DNA of 5,081 bases from a bacterium. Lineage in GTDB: Bacteria; Armatimonadota; Fimbriimonadia; Fimbriimonadales; GBS-DC. The notes beneath the pieces are model-generated. The model searched no databases, was not told the origin of the DNA, and saw only the letters and a list, made by a program, of their open reading frames with translations. The stretch lies in NCBI GenBank assembly GCA_029335935.2, contig JARJMV020000044.1:1-5081 (forward strand), given 5' to 3'. Shown one piece after another: positions 1-5,081 of this stretch. Both the position numbers and the translations under genes were made by a program. The stretch's first letter is position 1, and the number at the start of each line of letters is the position of its first letter.

Positions 1-123
1 CTGAGCGTGCGCACCGCCCTGCTGCAACAGTATGAGGAACTCGGCAAGTGGGCGCCCGAAGCCCTGCGCGAACAACGCTATCAGCGGTTCCGTGCGATGG
101 GCGTCTACGAGACAACGCGATAG
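1..123 (+). CDS. accA: C-terminal end of a probable acetyl-CoA carboxylase carboxyltransferase subunit alpha (partial)
   Basis: This is an open frame entering from the left edge, with 40 codons visible before a TAG stop. The tail contains the segment ALREQRYQRFRAMGVYE, preceded by an LLQQYEEL stretch that looks helical. From memory, AccA proteins end in just this style: a helix, then (E/N)(Q/R)RY.(K/R)(F/L)R..G and a few more residues. AccA is the half of the carboxyltransferase of acetyl-CoA carboxylase that works with AccD to pass the carboxyl group from carboxybiotin to acetyl-CoA, giving malonyl-CoA for fatty acid synthesis in the cytoplasm. The catalytic part lies outside the window, so the call rests on the tail alone. 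It could also belong to a fused AccD-AccA or a related carboxyltransferase. The gene is convergent with hslU, with 6 bp between the two stop codons and no room for a dedicated terminator. Confidence 0.65.
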   Translation: MSVRTALLQQYEELGKWAPEALREQRYQRFRAMGVYETTR

Positions 124-129
124 CATGCC

Positions 130-1581
130 TCACAAAATATAACGGCTCAAATCGACATCCTTCACCACATCGGCGAGCTTCGCTTGCACATAGGCGCGGT
201 CGATCACGATATGCTCGCCCGCATGTTCGGGCGCATCGAACGAGAGGTCTTCCATCAGGCGTTCCATCACGGTATGCAGGCGTCGCGCGCCGATGTTCTC
301 CATGCGGGCGTTCACCTCGCCTGCGATACGCGCGATCTCGTCGATGGCGTCGTCGGTGAACTCCAGCGACACCCCTTCGGTCGCCATCAACTGCTGGTAC
401 TGCTTCGTGAGCGCGTTTTTTGGCTCGGTGAGGATGCGACGGAAATCCTGTGCATCGAGCGACTCCAGCTCCACGCGGATGGGCAGACGCCCCTGCAGCT
501 CTGGGATTAAATCCGACGGCTTGGCGGTGTGGAACGCGCCCGCCGCAATAAACAGGATATGGTCGGTGCGCACGGGACCGAACTTGGTGGCGACAGTGGA
601 GCCTTCGATGATAGGCAACAGGTCGCGCTGCACGCCCTCGCGACTCACATCGGGCCCCACCGCGCGTCCAGAGCCGGCGATTTTGTCGATCTCGTCGAGG
701 AAGATGATGCCCGTCTGCTCCACGCGCGTCACTGCTTCGCGAACGACGGCGGTGCGATCAATCATTTTACGGGCTTCCTGCTGAGTGAAGATTTCGCGGG
801 CTTCCGCGATGGTGACCAAGCGCCGACTGCGGCTGCGCGGTCCGAACGGAGGCAACATGTCGGTGTCCAGCCCCATCTCCTCGATGCCCTGGGGTGAGAA
901 CACCTGCACGAAGGGCGTGATGTTCTCTTCCACTTCGATTTCGATGGTCTCTTCATCGCGTATGCCCGACTTGAGTTGTTCCATCACTTTGCGTCGTTGG
1001 GCGCGGCGGTCGAGCTTCTCGCCGGGCGATTCTGGCTCCTCGTCGGGCAGTGAGAGGTCTTCGTCTTCGTACTGGTTGAGCATCTGAAAAATCATTTCGA
1101 GGGGCGATGTCTCGCGTCGGCGGCTGCGTTTGGGGCGGCTTTCACGGTCGAGCAGCAGGGTCGCCAGCCGTTCGTTGGCGCGTCGCACGGCTCGGGGACG
1201 CACCTCCTCCATCTTCTCCTGCTCCACCATGCGCACGGCCACATTAGTGAGGTCGCGTACCATCGAGTCGACATCGCGCCCCACATAGCCCACCTCCGTG
1301 AACTTGGTGGCTTCCACTTTCACGAACGGCGCACGCACCAGCATTGCCAGTCGTCGGGCGATCTCGGTCTTGCCGACGCCTGTGGGGCCAATCATCAGGA
1401 TGTTCTTAGGTAGCACCTCGTCGCGCAGTTCGGGGGAGAGCTGTTGACGACGATAGCGGTTGCGCAAGGCAATGGCCACTGCGCGCTTCGCTTTTGCTTG
1501 ACCGACGATGTACTTGTCCAGCTCCGCTACTATCTGGCGCGGCGTGAGCGACTCAATCGGAATGCTCGCCTGATGTTTCAC
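130..1581 (-). CDS. hslU: ATP-dependent protease ATPase subunit HslU (ClpY)
   Basis: This is a complete 483-aa AAA+ unfoldase of the HslVU (ClpYQ) protease, which unfolds cytoplasmic substrates and threads them into the HslV peptidase. Visible motifs in order: N-terminal [16 protein letters not shown] (13-28), Walker A GPTGVGKT (65-72), pore loop GYVGRD (98-103), an I-domain over about 105-265 with a charged Arg- and Glu-rich stretch (146-200), Walker B IIFLDEID (292-299), the ELQGR box (361-365) and sensor 2 GARRL (431-435). It ends in DLSRYIL (477-483), the classic tail that docks into HslV. At 483 aa it is longer than the E. coli protein (443 aa), and the extra length probably lies in the I-domain. 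The start is GTG. It is supported by homology at residue 10 onward and by a -10-like TAGAAT ending 6 nt upstream, which suggests a leaderless mRNA. No hslV lies beside it; the upstream neighbour is a divergent prepilin gene. Confidence 0.97.
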   Translation of the reverse strand: MKHQASIPIESLTPRQIVAELDKYIVGQAKAKRAVAIALRNRYRRQQLSPELRDEVLPKNILMIGPTGVGKTEIARRLAMLVRAPFVKVEATKFTEVGYVGRDVDSMVRDLTNVAVRMVEQEKMEEVRPRAVRRANERLATLLLDRESRPKRSRRRETSPLEMIFQMLNQYEDEDLSLPDEEPESPGEKLDRRAQRRKVMEQLKSGIRDEETIEIEVEENITPFVQVFSPQGIEEMGLDTDMLPPFGPRSRSRRLVTIAEAREIFTQQEARKMIDRTAVVREAVTRVEQTGIIFLDEIDKIAGSGRAVGPDVSREGVQRDLLPIIEGSTVATKFGPVRTDHILFIAAGAFHTAKPSDLIPELQGRLPIRVELESLDAQDFRRILTEPKNALTKQYQQLMATEGVSLEFTDDAIDEIARIAGEVNARMENIGARRLHTVMERLMEDLSFDAPEHAGEHIVIDRAYVQAKLADVVKDVDLSRYIL

Positions 1582-1587
1582 GGATTA

Positions 1588-1593
1588 ATTCTA
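1588..1593 (-). promoter_or_regulatory. Probable -10 element of hslU (leaderless type)
   Basis: On the minus strand the sequence reads TAGAAT, then TAATCC, then the GTG start of hslU. TAGAAT matches TATAAT at 5 of 6 positions. With only 6 nt between it and the start codon, transcription would begin at or beside the G of GTG, so the mRNA would have no leader or ribosome binding site. I see no good -35 hexamer; that region overlaps the -10 of the divergent prepilin gene. The call is inferred from position and from similar spacing at two other genes in the window. Confidence 0.55.
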
Positions 1594-1614
1594 CCCGACG
1601 CATGCGATTTGGGC

Positions 1615-1620
1615 TATAAT
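1615..1620 (+). promoter_or_regulatory. -10 element (TATAAT) of the first prepilin-like gene
   Basis: A perfect TATAAT lies 15 nt upstream of the ATG at 1636. A start site about 7 nt downstream would give a leader of about 9 nt that begins right at the GAGG Shine-Dalgarno-like sequence (1627-1630), which sits 5 nt before the ATG. No convincing -35 box is found at 16 to 18 bp spacing, so activation by another factor is possible. The element faces away from the hslU -10, with 21 bp between the two. Confidence 0.6.
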
Positions 1621-1635
1621 ATTCCCGAGGTCTCT

Positions 1636-2394
1636 ATGCGCTATCGTATCGGTTTCACACTGATTGAGTTGTTAGTAGTGATTGCGATTATTGCGGTGCT
1701 GGCGGCGATTCTGTTCCCTGTATTTGCGCAGGCGCGCGAGCGTGCGCGTCAGACGGCGTGTCTTTCGAATGCGCGTCAGCTGGGGATGGCGGTGATGACC
1801 TATGTGCAAGACCACGACGAGACATTCCTGCCGTCTACGAACTATGCCGTGCCCACCAGCGTCCCTGAGCGGATATGGACGCGCGTGATTCAGCCCTATG
1901 TGCGCGATACGGGGGTTTTTACCTGTCCGAGCGCATCGCGGGCGGGCTTCCCGACCGACTGGTCGCAGCGCGGCGTCGGCTCGATAGGCTACACGGCGGC
2001 GACAGCGTATGACCCCCAAGAGCTGGAAGGCTTTTCGACGCCTGTCTCGCTGGCGCAGCTGGACGAACCTGCGCGTTCCCCGATGTTCGGCGACACCGCG
2101 AGCGGCCCCACAGCCGAGAAGTATCGGGGCTATGTGTTCGACCCCTATGTGACGCCGACCAACCCCACCGACCCACGCCTCAGCCCGCCGTTAGTCGCCG
2201 ACCGCGACCTTGTGCGCGAGTTGAGCCACCTGCGCCCCTCGCAGCTCAAGCCACTGTATGCCCGACACTTCGCCACAGGCGACAATCGCGGGCTGGCAAC
2301 GCTCATCTTCGGCGACGGACACGCCAAAGCCTACTCCGCCGCCTCAATCCTCGCCCAAGAGCGCGGCGCGAACCTGCTCTGGCGCTTCCGATAA
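1636..2394 (+). CDS. Type IV prepilin-like protein with N-terminal cleavage/methylation motif and H-Xn-DG C-terminal motif
   Basis: This is a 252-aa pseudopilin-like protein. It has a short basic leader (MRYRIG), a prepilin peptidase site between G6 and F7, the conserved Glu at +5 (E11), and a hydrophobic helix of about 20 residues ([20 protein letters not shown]). [14 protein letters not shown] (27-40) and CLSNARQLG (42-50) follow. C42 and C97 (in FTCPSA) are the only cysteines and may pair. Near the C-terminus is H211 with DGH at 227-229, a lengthened version of the H-X9-DG motif. Such proteins are cut and N-methylated by a prepilin peptidase and held in the inner membrane or assembled into pilus or secretion-like fibres; the role of this one is unknown. 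The start was chosen at the ATG that begins the leader peptide, after GAGG and TATAAT. An in-frame extension to 1444 overlaps hslU and is not credible. The next gene is a paralogue in the same direction. Confidence 0.9.
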   Translation: MRYRIGFTLIELLVVIAIIAVLAAILFPVFAQARERARQTACLSNARQLGMAVMTYVQDHDETFLPSTNYAVPTSVPERIWTRVIQPYVRDTGVFTCPSASRAGFPTDWSQRGVGSIGYTAATAYDPQELEGFSTPVSLAQLDEPARSPMFGDTASGPTAEKYRGYVFDPYVTPTNPTDPRLSPPLVADRDLVRELSHLRPSQLKPLYARHFATGDNRGLATLIFGDGHAKAYSAASILAQERGANLLWRFR

Positions 2395-2485
2395 AGCAAG
2401 GCGTCGCCGCCGCTCACACAGTTTCAAAACATGCAGGAATCTAAATCAAGAGCGCATATTAATTCAGCAAGGAGGTTCGTATACG
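2395..2485 (+). other. Intergenic region between the two prepilin-like genes, with an AT-rich patch
   Basis: This 91-bp gap begins GC-rich and turns AT-rich over about 2421-2470. That change suggests a separate promoter for the second prepilin gene, but I cannot pick a clear -35/-10 pair. Hexamers such as TATTAA (2458-2463) are weak candidates without a good -35 partner. No strong terminator hairpin is seen after the first gene, so read-through from its promoter is equally possible. Confidence 0.35.
2469..2476 (+). promoter_or_regulatory. Strong Shine-Dalgarno sequence of the second prepilin-like gene
   Basis: AAGGAGGT is a near-perfect complement of the 16S rRNA 3' end. It lies 9 nt before the ATG at 2486. 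It fixes this start over the in-frame upstream codons back to 2258 and contrasts with the leaderless-looking genes elsewhere in the window. Confidence 0.85.
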
Positions 2486-3385
2486 ATGAGGTATCGCGGA
2501 TTTACGCTGATCGAGCTACTGGTCGTCATAGCGATCATCGCCATTTTGGCGGCGATCTTGTTCCCTGTGTTCGCGCAGGCGCGTGAGAAAGCGCGTCAGA
2601 CCTTCTGCCTCAACAACACGAAGCAGATTACGCTTGGAGGGCTGCAGTATATCCAAGACTACGATGAAGCGTTCCCCATGAGCCTCTACATGACCTCGAA
2701 CGGTGCGGGTGGGTTCTGCGCGTTCACAGTGTTCCACGCAATCTACCCCTACCTGAAGAACGCCGACTTGTCAGGCTGTCCGTCAGATCGTCAAGCGTGG
2801 GATGTGCGCACGGCGTTCGCGCCGCTGGAGCTGTGCCCCAATAACCAGCGTTCGGACTTCAAAACGACGGCGTATATCGGCAACTGGTGCCTATTTGAGC
2901 GCGGGAGCATGCCGCTGGTGAACTGGCCCTGGCCAGGCGGCCCGCGCACGATTCGCCAAGCAGAGATCGATGATGTGGTGCGCACCCCTGTGGTGTACGA
3001 CGGCGTGCTGGGCGACCATACGGGTTCCCAGACAGGACTGGGCGGCTACATTCAGGGTCGGCATAACCTCGTCGCCTCTGTAGGGTATGTGGACGGGCAC
3101 GCTGGCAATGTCAAGACGCGCTTGGTCCCCGGCGGGCGCGTGACGCTACGCGAGCAAACGCGCCGTACCAAAGACCTCTACGCAGTGATTGACACGAGCC
3201 TGCCGTTCCACACGCCTGCTGGCTCGAGCTACATCTACTACGGGCTGTCGGGCATCGTGAGCCAGTACCCTGCGGGGCATCCGCGCGGCGGACGACCGTG
3301 CCACACCTGCCCTGGTCAGGCAGGGCGCACCGATGAGCCGTTCGGCGACGACGGCGCACCCAACCACTGCCGCCGCACAAACTGA
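2486..3385 (+). CDS. Type IV prepilin-like protein with H-X9-DG motif and Cys-rich C-terminal extension
   Basis: This 299-aa paralogue of the gene before it has leader MRYRG, a predicted cleavage site between G5 and F6, the +5 Glu at E10, and the hydrophobic helix [34 protein letters not shown] (26-39) and CLNNTKQ (41-47) follow. The canonical H-X9-DG motif is present (H193, D203-G204) as [14 protein letters not shown]. Many relatives end soon after this motif, but here about 90 residues follow (206-299), including [16 protein letters not shown] (247-262) and a Cys-, Gly- and Pro-rich tail with C272, C275 and C295. Eight cysteines in total (41, 78, 98, 117, 135, 272, 275, 295) suggest several disulfides outside the membrane. 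The likely role is a pseudopilin or surface protein processed by a prepilin peptidase; the partner and substrate are unknown. The start is set by the AAGGAGGT ribosome site. The tail could alternatively reflect a frameshift. Confidence 0.88.
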   Translation: MRYRGFTLIELLVVIAIIAILAAILFPVFAQAREKARQTFCLNNTKQITLGGLQYIQDYDEAFPMSLYMTSNGAGGFCAFTVFHAIYPYLKNADLSGCPSDRQAWDVRTAFAPLELCPNNQRSDFKTTAYIGNWCLFERGSMPLVNWPWPGGPRTIRQAEIDDVVRTPVVYDGVLGDHTGSQTGLGGYIQGRHNLVASVGYVDGHAGNVKTRLVPGGRVTLREQTRRTKDLYAVIDTSLPFHTPAGSSYIYYGLSGIVSQYPAGHPRGGRPCHTCPGQAGRTDEPFGDDGAPNHCRRTN

Positions 3386-3412
3386 GCTGAGCATAAGCTC
3401 AATCGGCGTGTT

Positions 3413-3458
3413 CGCGCCGCAAGGTGCGACGCTATTCCTGGCGTCGCACCTAGGCGCG
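3413..3458. terminator. Long GC-rich inverted repeat between convergent genes, possible bidirectional terminator
   Basis: The inner stem pairs AGGTGCGACGC (3422-3432) perfectly with GCGTCGCACCT (3441-3451), 11 bp around an 8-nt loop (TATTCCTG). After a small internal loop, an outer stem of 6 bp pairs CGCGCC (3413-3418) with GGCGCG (3453-3458). That gives 17 bp in all. It sits between the 3' ends of the second prepilin-like gene and the flavin reductase gene, where a terminator serving both strands is expected. No T-tract follows on either strand, so it is not a textbook intrinsic terminator. It could instead block RNA decay, stop polymerase without a U-tract, or be a dispersed palindromic repeat. 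A smaller hairpin (TGAGC-ATAA-GCTCA, 3388-3401) precedes it just after the prepilin stop codon. Confidence 0.55.
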
Positions 3459-3490
3459 CCAGCTGTACCCCTGTGAGGGAGAACACTGTC

Positions 3491-3991
3491 CTAAACCGCC
3501 TCTTCGCCCAGTGTGTAAAACCGTCCGCGTGAGTAGGCGAGGGCGCGCTTGTCGGGGTTGCCCACCGCGCGCAACGGCTCGCCCACAACCAACATGTGGC
3601 TGCCATAGACCCGCCGATCCCGCACGCGACACTCAAACTGCGCCGCCGCGCCTACAATCAGCGGCGCGTCGATCCACTGCGCAGGCTCCACTGGGATACG
3701 AAACGCCTCAATCTTATCCACCTCTTTGCCCGAATGCCGCCCGCAAGCGCGCCCAATCCACGCTTGGTCCTCGGCAATCAAGCTAACCCCGAAAGTCGTT
3801 GCGCGCTCAATCAGCCCGCGCGTGAACCGCTCCTCGCCCACGAACACGCCAATCAGCGGCGGTTTCAACGATATAGGGGCGCACCACTCCGCGCTCATCG
3901 CGTTCACTACGCCCTCGACGGAAACCGTCACAATCGCCACCGAGTTGATGAACCGCCACGCCTCGCGGTCAATCTGGGTCAGAGGTTGCAT
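3491..3991 (-). CDS. Flavin reductase-like domain protein (FMN-binding split barrel)
   Basis: This 166-aa protein spans a single flavin reductase-like domain, the usual size for the family that includes HpaC-type reductases and flavoredoxins. Visible family-type features are VAIVTV (18-23), NAMSAEW (30-36), PPLIGVFVGEERFTRGLIE (44-62), FGVSL (67-71), CGRHSGKEVDK (83-93) and GSHMLVVGEP (130-139). These match the pattern in which the N.MS..W region and the R.T..LI segment surround FMN, and the SG.EVDK segment follows a Cys. Members use NAD(P)H to reduce flavin for a partner oxygenase or carry electrons themselves; which applies here cannot be read from the sequence. It is cytoplasmic, with no signal peptide. 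The ATG start lies 7 nt after a -10-like TACAAT, and no ribosome site is seen. The divergent TPR lipoprotein gene begins 71 bp away, with no obvious functional tie. Confidence 0.9.
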   Translation of the reverse strand: MQPLTQIDREAWRFINSVAIVTVSVEGVVNAMSAEWCAPISLKPPLIGVFVGEERFTRGLIERATTFGVSLIAEDQAWIGRACGRHSGKEVDKIEAFRIPVEPAQWIDAPLIVGAAAQFECRVRDRRVYGSHMLVVGEPLRAVGNPDKRALAYSRGRFYTLGEEAV

Positions 3992-3998
3992 ACAGCGA

Positions 3999-4026
3999 AT
4001 TGTACCTGAGCCTCCATGCGCGCCAA
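3999..4026 (-). promoter_or_regulatory. Probable promoter of the flavin reductase-like gene (leaderless type)
   Basis: On the minus strand, TTGGCG (4026 to 4021) is a 4-of-6 match to the -35 consensus. It lies 16 bp before TACAAT (4004 to 3999), a 5-of-6 match to the -10 consensus. The ATG follows after only 7 nt, so the start site would fall at or next to the A of ATG. No Shine-Dalgarno sequence fits in that space. The -35 region overlaps that of the divergent TPR gene. Confidence 0.55.
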
Positions 4027-4050
4027 TGACGCCCAGTCGGTCGGCTCGGT

Positions 4051-4056
4051 TATAAT
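4051..4056 (+). promoter_or_regulatory. -10 element (TATAAT) of the TPR lipoprotein gene (leaderless type)
   Basis: A perfect TATAAT is followed by ATTGCC and then ATG at 4063, so transcription is predicted to start at the ATG. The bases before the ATG contain no purine-rich ribosome site. A weak -35 candidate is ATGACG (4026-4031) at a 19-bp spacing. Three TCGG units stand just upstream (4037-4049). The shared TATAATATT string also occurs at the first prepilin gene (1615-1623). Confidence 0.6.
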
Positions 4057-4062
4057 ATTGCC

Positions 4063-4830
4063 ATGCGATTCTCAGTGGGATTGCTGTTGCTATGCGTTGC
4101 GCTTGCCGCTTGTGGCAGGAAGGAGACGACGGTGCGCTCTGAGCAGGCGTTTTACGAGCAGGGCGTGCAAAAGCTACAGGCGCGCGATTACGACGGCGCA
4201 GCGCAGGCGTTCCAACAGTTCGTGGAGCAGTCGCCCAACCTCACGACCGCGCTACAACAGGTCTACCGCGCCTACATGACGCAGCCGAATCGCCCTGCGG
4301 CGCAGGCGTATGCGTTCCTCAAGCGGTACGAACCGCGCACGGACGAGATTAAAGTCGCCATCGACCGCGCTGGGTTCTATCAAGTGCTGGGCACACTGGC
4401 GTTTCTATCGGGCAACAACGACGAGTACGCCCCGTGGTTCGAGCAGGCGTTGGCACTGGACCCGCAAAATCACTTGGCGATGAACGACTACGCCTACGCC
4501 TTGACGGAAAATGGACGCGAGCTGGAGAAGGCGTTGCGCTTGGTTCGCCGCGCGATTGCCATTAAATCGAATGTGGGCGCCTATCACGACACACATGGCT
4601 GGGTGCTTCACAAGATGGGTCGGCACGAGGAAGCCCTACGCGAGTTGCGGATAGCCGTGCAGACCGCGCCCGACACTGCCGACCTGCGCTACCACCTCGC
4701 CGCCGTGTACGCCAAGTTGGGGCAACGCAACGATGCGCTGGTGGAGCTGGAGAAAGCGCTGGCGTTGCAACCTGGGCACGAACCCTCGCTACAGCTGCGC
4801 AAGCAGCTCACGGGAGGCGCGCAGCCGTGA
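4063..4830 (+). CDS. TPR-repeat lipoprotein
   Basis: This 255-aa protein has a lipoprotein signal peptide: MRF, a hydrophobic run, and the lipobox LAAC with C17 as the lipidated residue after signal peptidase II cleavage. Gly at +2 does not suggest inner-membrane retention. Behind it are tetratricopeptide-type helical pairs at about 29-60 (FYEQGVQKLQARDYDGAAQAF), 105-136 (ending FEQALALDPQNH), 138-171, 172-204 (HGWVLHKMGRHEEALRELRIA) and 206-239 (LAAVYAKLGQRNDALVELEKAL). TPR stacks bind other proteins, so an envelope scaffold or assembly role is likely, but no specific partner can be named. The region between the first and second repeats is divergent and may hide another repeat. The start is the ATG beginning the signal peptide, directly downstream of TATAAT. 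The stop overlaps the start of the next gene by 4 bp, which points to a two-gene envelope operon. Confidence 0.92.
   Translation: MRFSVGLLLLCVALAACGRKETTVRSEQAFYEQGVQKLQARDYDGAAQAFQQFVEQSPNLTTALQQVYRAYMTQPNRPAAQAYAFLKRYEPRTDEIKVAIDRAGFYQVLGTLAFLSGNNDEYAPWFEQALALDPQNHLAMNDYAYALTENGRELEKALRLVRRAIAIKSNVGAYHDTHGWVLHKMGRHEEALRELRIAVQTAPDTADLRYHLAAVYAKLGQRNDALVELEKALALQPGHEPSLQLRKQLTGGAQP
4812..4817 (+). promoter_or_regulatory. Shine-Dalgarno sequence inside the TPR gene, serving the downstream secreted-protein gene
   Basis: GGGAGG lies 9 nt before the GTG at 4827, inside the last codons of the TPR lipoprotein gene. Together with the GTGA stop/start overlap it supports translational coupling and decides the GTG start for the downstream protein. 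Confidence 0.65.
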
Positions 4831-5081
4831 GGCGCGTGTGGGGTTTGCCGCTTGCGCTGCTGAGTGGATGGCTCGTGGCGTCCGCCGCCGAGCTGAACCT
4901 ACCCGCCGTCGCGCTCGCAGGCGTCCCCATCCCGGTTTCAGGCAGAGACTTTCCCCCGAACACCCCGCTTACCCTGCGCTTCACGAACGTGCAAGGCGCT
5001 ACTGTTGCCACGCTTAGCTTTCAGACCGACGCGCAGGGCGCACTCGAGCACCCCGTGCGGCTCGGTCAGACGGGCGGTCTC
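4827..5081 (+). CDS. Secreted protein with a probable Ig-like or beta-sandwich N-terminal domain (partial, runs off the right edge)
   Basis: The frame stays open for 85 codons from a GTG start to the edge of the window. It begins with a Sec-type signal peptide: MRR, a hydrophobic core (VWGLPLALLSGWLVA) and a likely AxA site near A18-S19-A20. The mature part contains VPIPVSGRDFPPNTPLTLRF (33-52) and QTDAQGALEHPV (66-77). This spacing of G.(D/G)F.PN.P..L.F and a TDAQG turn resembles Ig-like or TIG-type beta-sandwich domains of bacterial surface proteins, an inference from pattern only. The start is supported by GGGAGG 9 nt upstream and by the GTGA overlap with the TPR lipoprotein gene, so the two are probably co-translated and may act together at the cell surface. 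The C-terminal bulk, and thus the real function, lies outside the window. Confidence 0.7.
   Translation, partial: MRRVWGLPLALLSGWLVASAAELNLPAVALAGVPIPVSGRDFPPNTPLTLRFTNVQGATVATLSFQTDAQGALEHPVRLGQTGGL

Noticed and set aside
184..1087. Plus-strand open frames across the hslU region
   Set aside because: They are antisense shadows of a fully recognisable HslU with all AAA+ motifs on the minus strand. None has a plausible signal or domain.
1444..1635. In-frame upstream extension of the first prepilin gene (64 extra codons)
   Set aside because: It overlaps the hslU coding region on the other strand and would bury the prepilin leader peptide inside the protein. The ATG at 1636 has TATAAT and GAGG just upstream and starts a classic short prepilin leader.
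2258..2485. In-frame upstream extension of the second prepilin gene (76 extra codons)
   Set aside because: It overlaps the end of the first prepilin gene in another frame, has an unnatural composition, and is overruled by the AAGGAGGT site 9 nt before the ATG at 2486.
3111..3394. Minus-strand open frames under the end of the second prepilin gene
   Set aside because: They are Arg-, Ser- and Cys-rich translations with no family resemblance, as expected from the antisense of GC-rich coding DNA.
3388..3401. Small hairpin TGAGC-ATAA-GCTCA after the prepilin stop, considered as the main terminator
   Set aside because: The stem is only 5 bp (6 bp in an alternative pairing that includes the stop codon) and no T-tract follows. 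The larger hairpin at 3413-3458 is the better candidate.
4808..5011. Minus-strand open frame of 67 codons opposite the secreted-protein gene
   Set aside because: The plus strand has a signal peptide, a ribosome site and a coupled start. The minus-strand product shows no motif.
1..5081. CRISPR arrays, tRNA or rRNA genes, insertion sequences, toxin-antitoxin or defence genes
   Set aside because: I looked for regular repeats with spacers, cloverleaf-like segments, transposase motifs and small paired genes on both strands and saw none.

Overview
The window looks like a piece of chromosome from a moderately GC-rich bacterium, most likely a member of the Armatimonadota (Armatimonadetes). The main clue is a pair of type IV prepilin-like proteins whose N-termini run from [13 protein letters not shown] through FPVFAQARE(R/K)ARQT. 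The FPVFAQAR signature next to an H-Xn-DG C-terminal motif is, from general knowledge, typical of the very large prepilin-like families of that phylum. Planctomycetes and Verrucomicrobia carry related families, so the assignment is an inference. No rRNA, tRNA, CRISPR array, insertion sequence or phage gene is visible, and nothing marks a recent transfer.

Layout, left to right: (1) the last 40 codons of a plus-strand gene that resembles the C-terminus of acetyl-CoA carboxylase carboxyltransferase subunit alpha. (2) A complete minus-strand hslU, convergent with it and only 6 bp away. (3) A 54-bp divergent promoter region. (4) Two consecutive plus-strand prepilin-like genes of 252 and 299 aa, 91 bp apart. 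(5) A 105-bp convergent intergenic region holding a long GC-rich hairpin. (6) A minus-strand flavin reductase-like (FMN-binding split-barrel) gene. (7) A 71-bp divergent promoter region. (8) A plus-strand TPR lipoprotein gene, translationally coupled through a GTGA overlap to (9) a secreted beta-sandwich-like protein that runs off the right edge.

The genes do not form one pathway. They are mostly single transcription units in alternating orientation (accA-like >, < hslU, prepilin > prepilin >, < flavin reductase, TPR > secreted >). The clearest operon is the TPR lipoprotein with the secreted protein, probably an envelope or cell-surface pair. The two prepilin-like genes may be co-transcribed. 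hslU lacks its usual upstream partner hslV.

The most interesting structural signal is in the promoters. Three of the genes (hslU, flavin reductase, TPR lipoprotein) have a -10-like hexamer (TAGAAT, TACAAT, TATAAT) ending only 6 to 7 nt before the start codon. That predicts leaderless mRNAs that begin at or next to the start codon. The two prepilin genes and the coupled secreted-protein gene have Shine-Dalgarno sequences instead, so both initiation modes seem to be used side by side. I found no convincing evidence of an entirely new biological system here.
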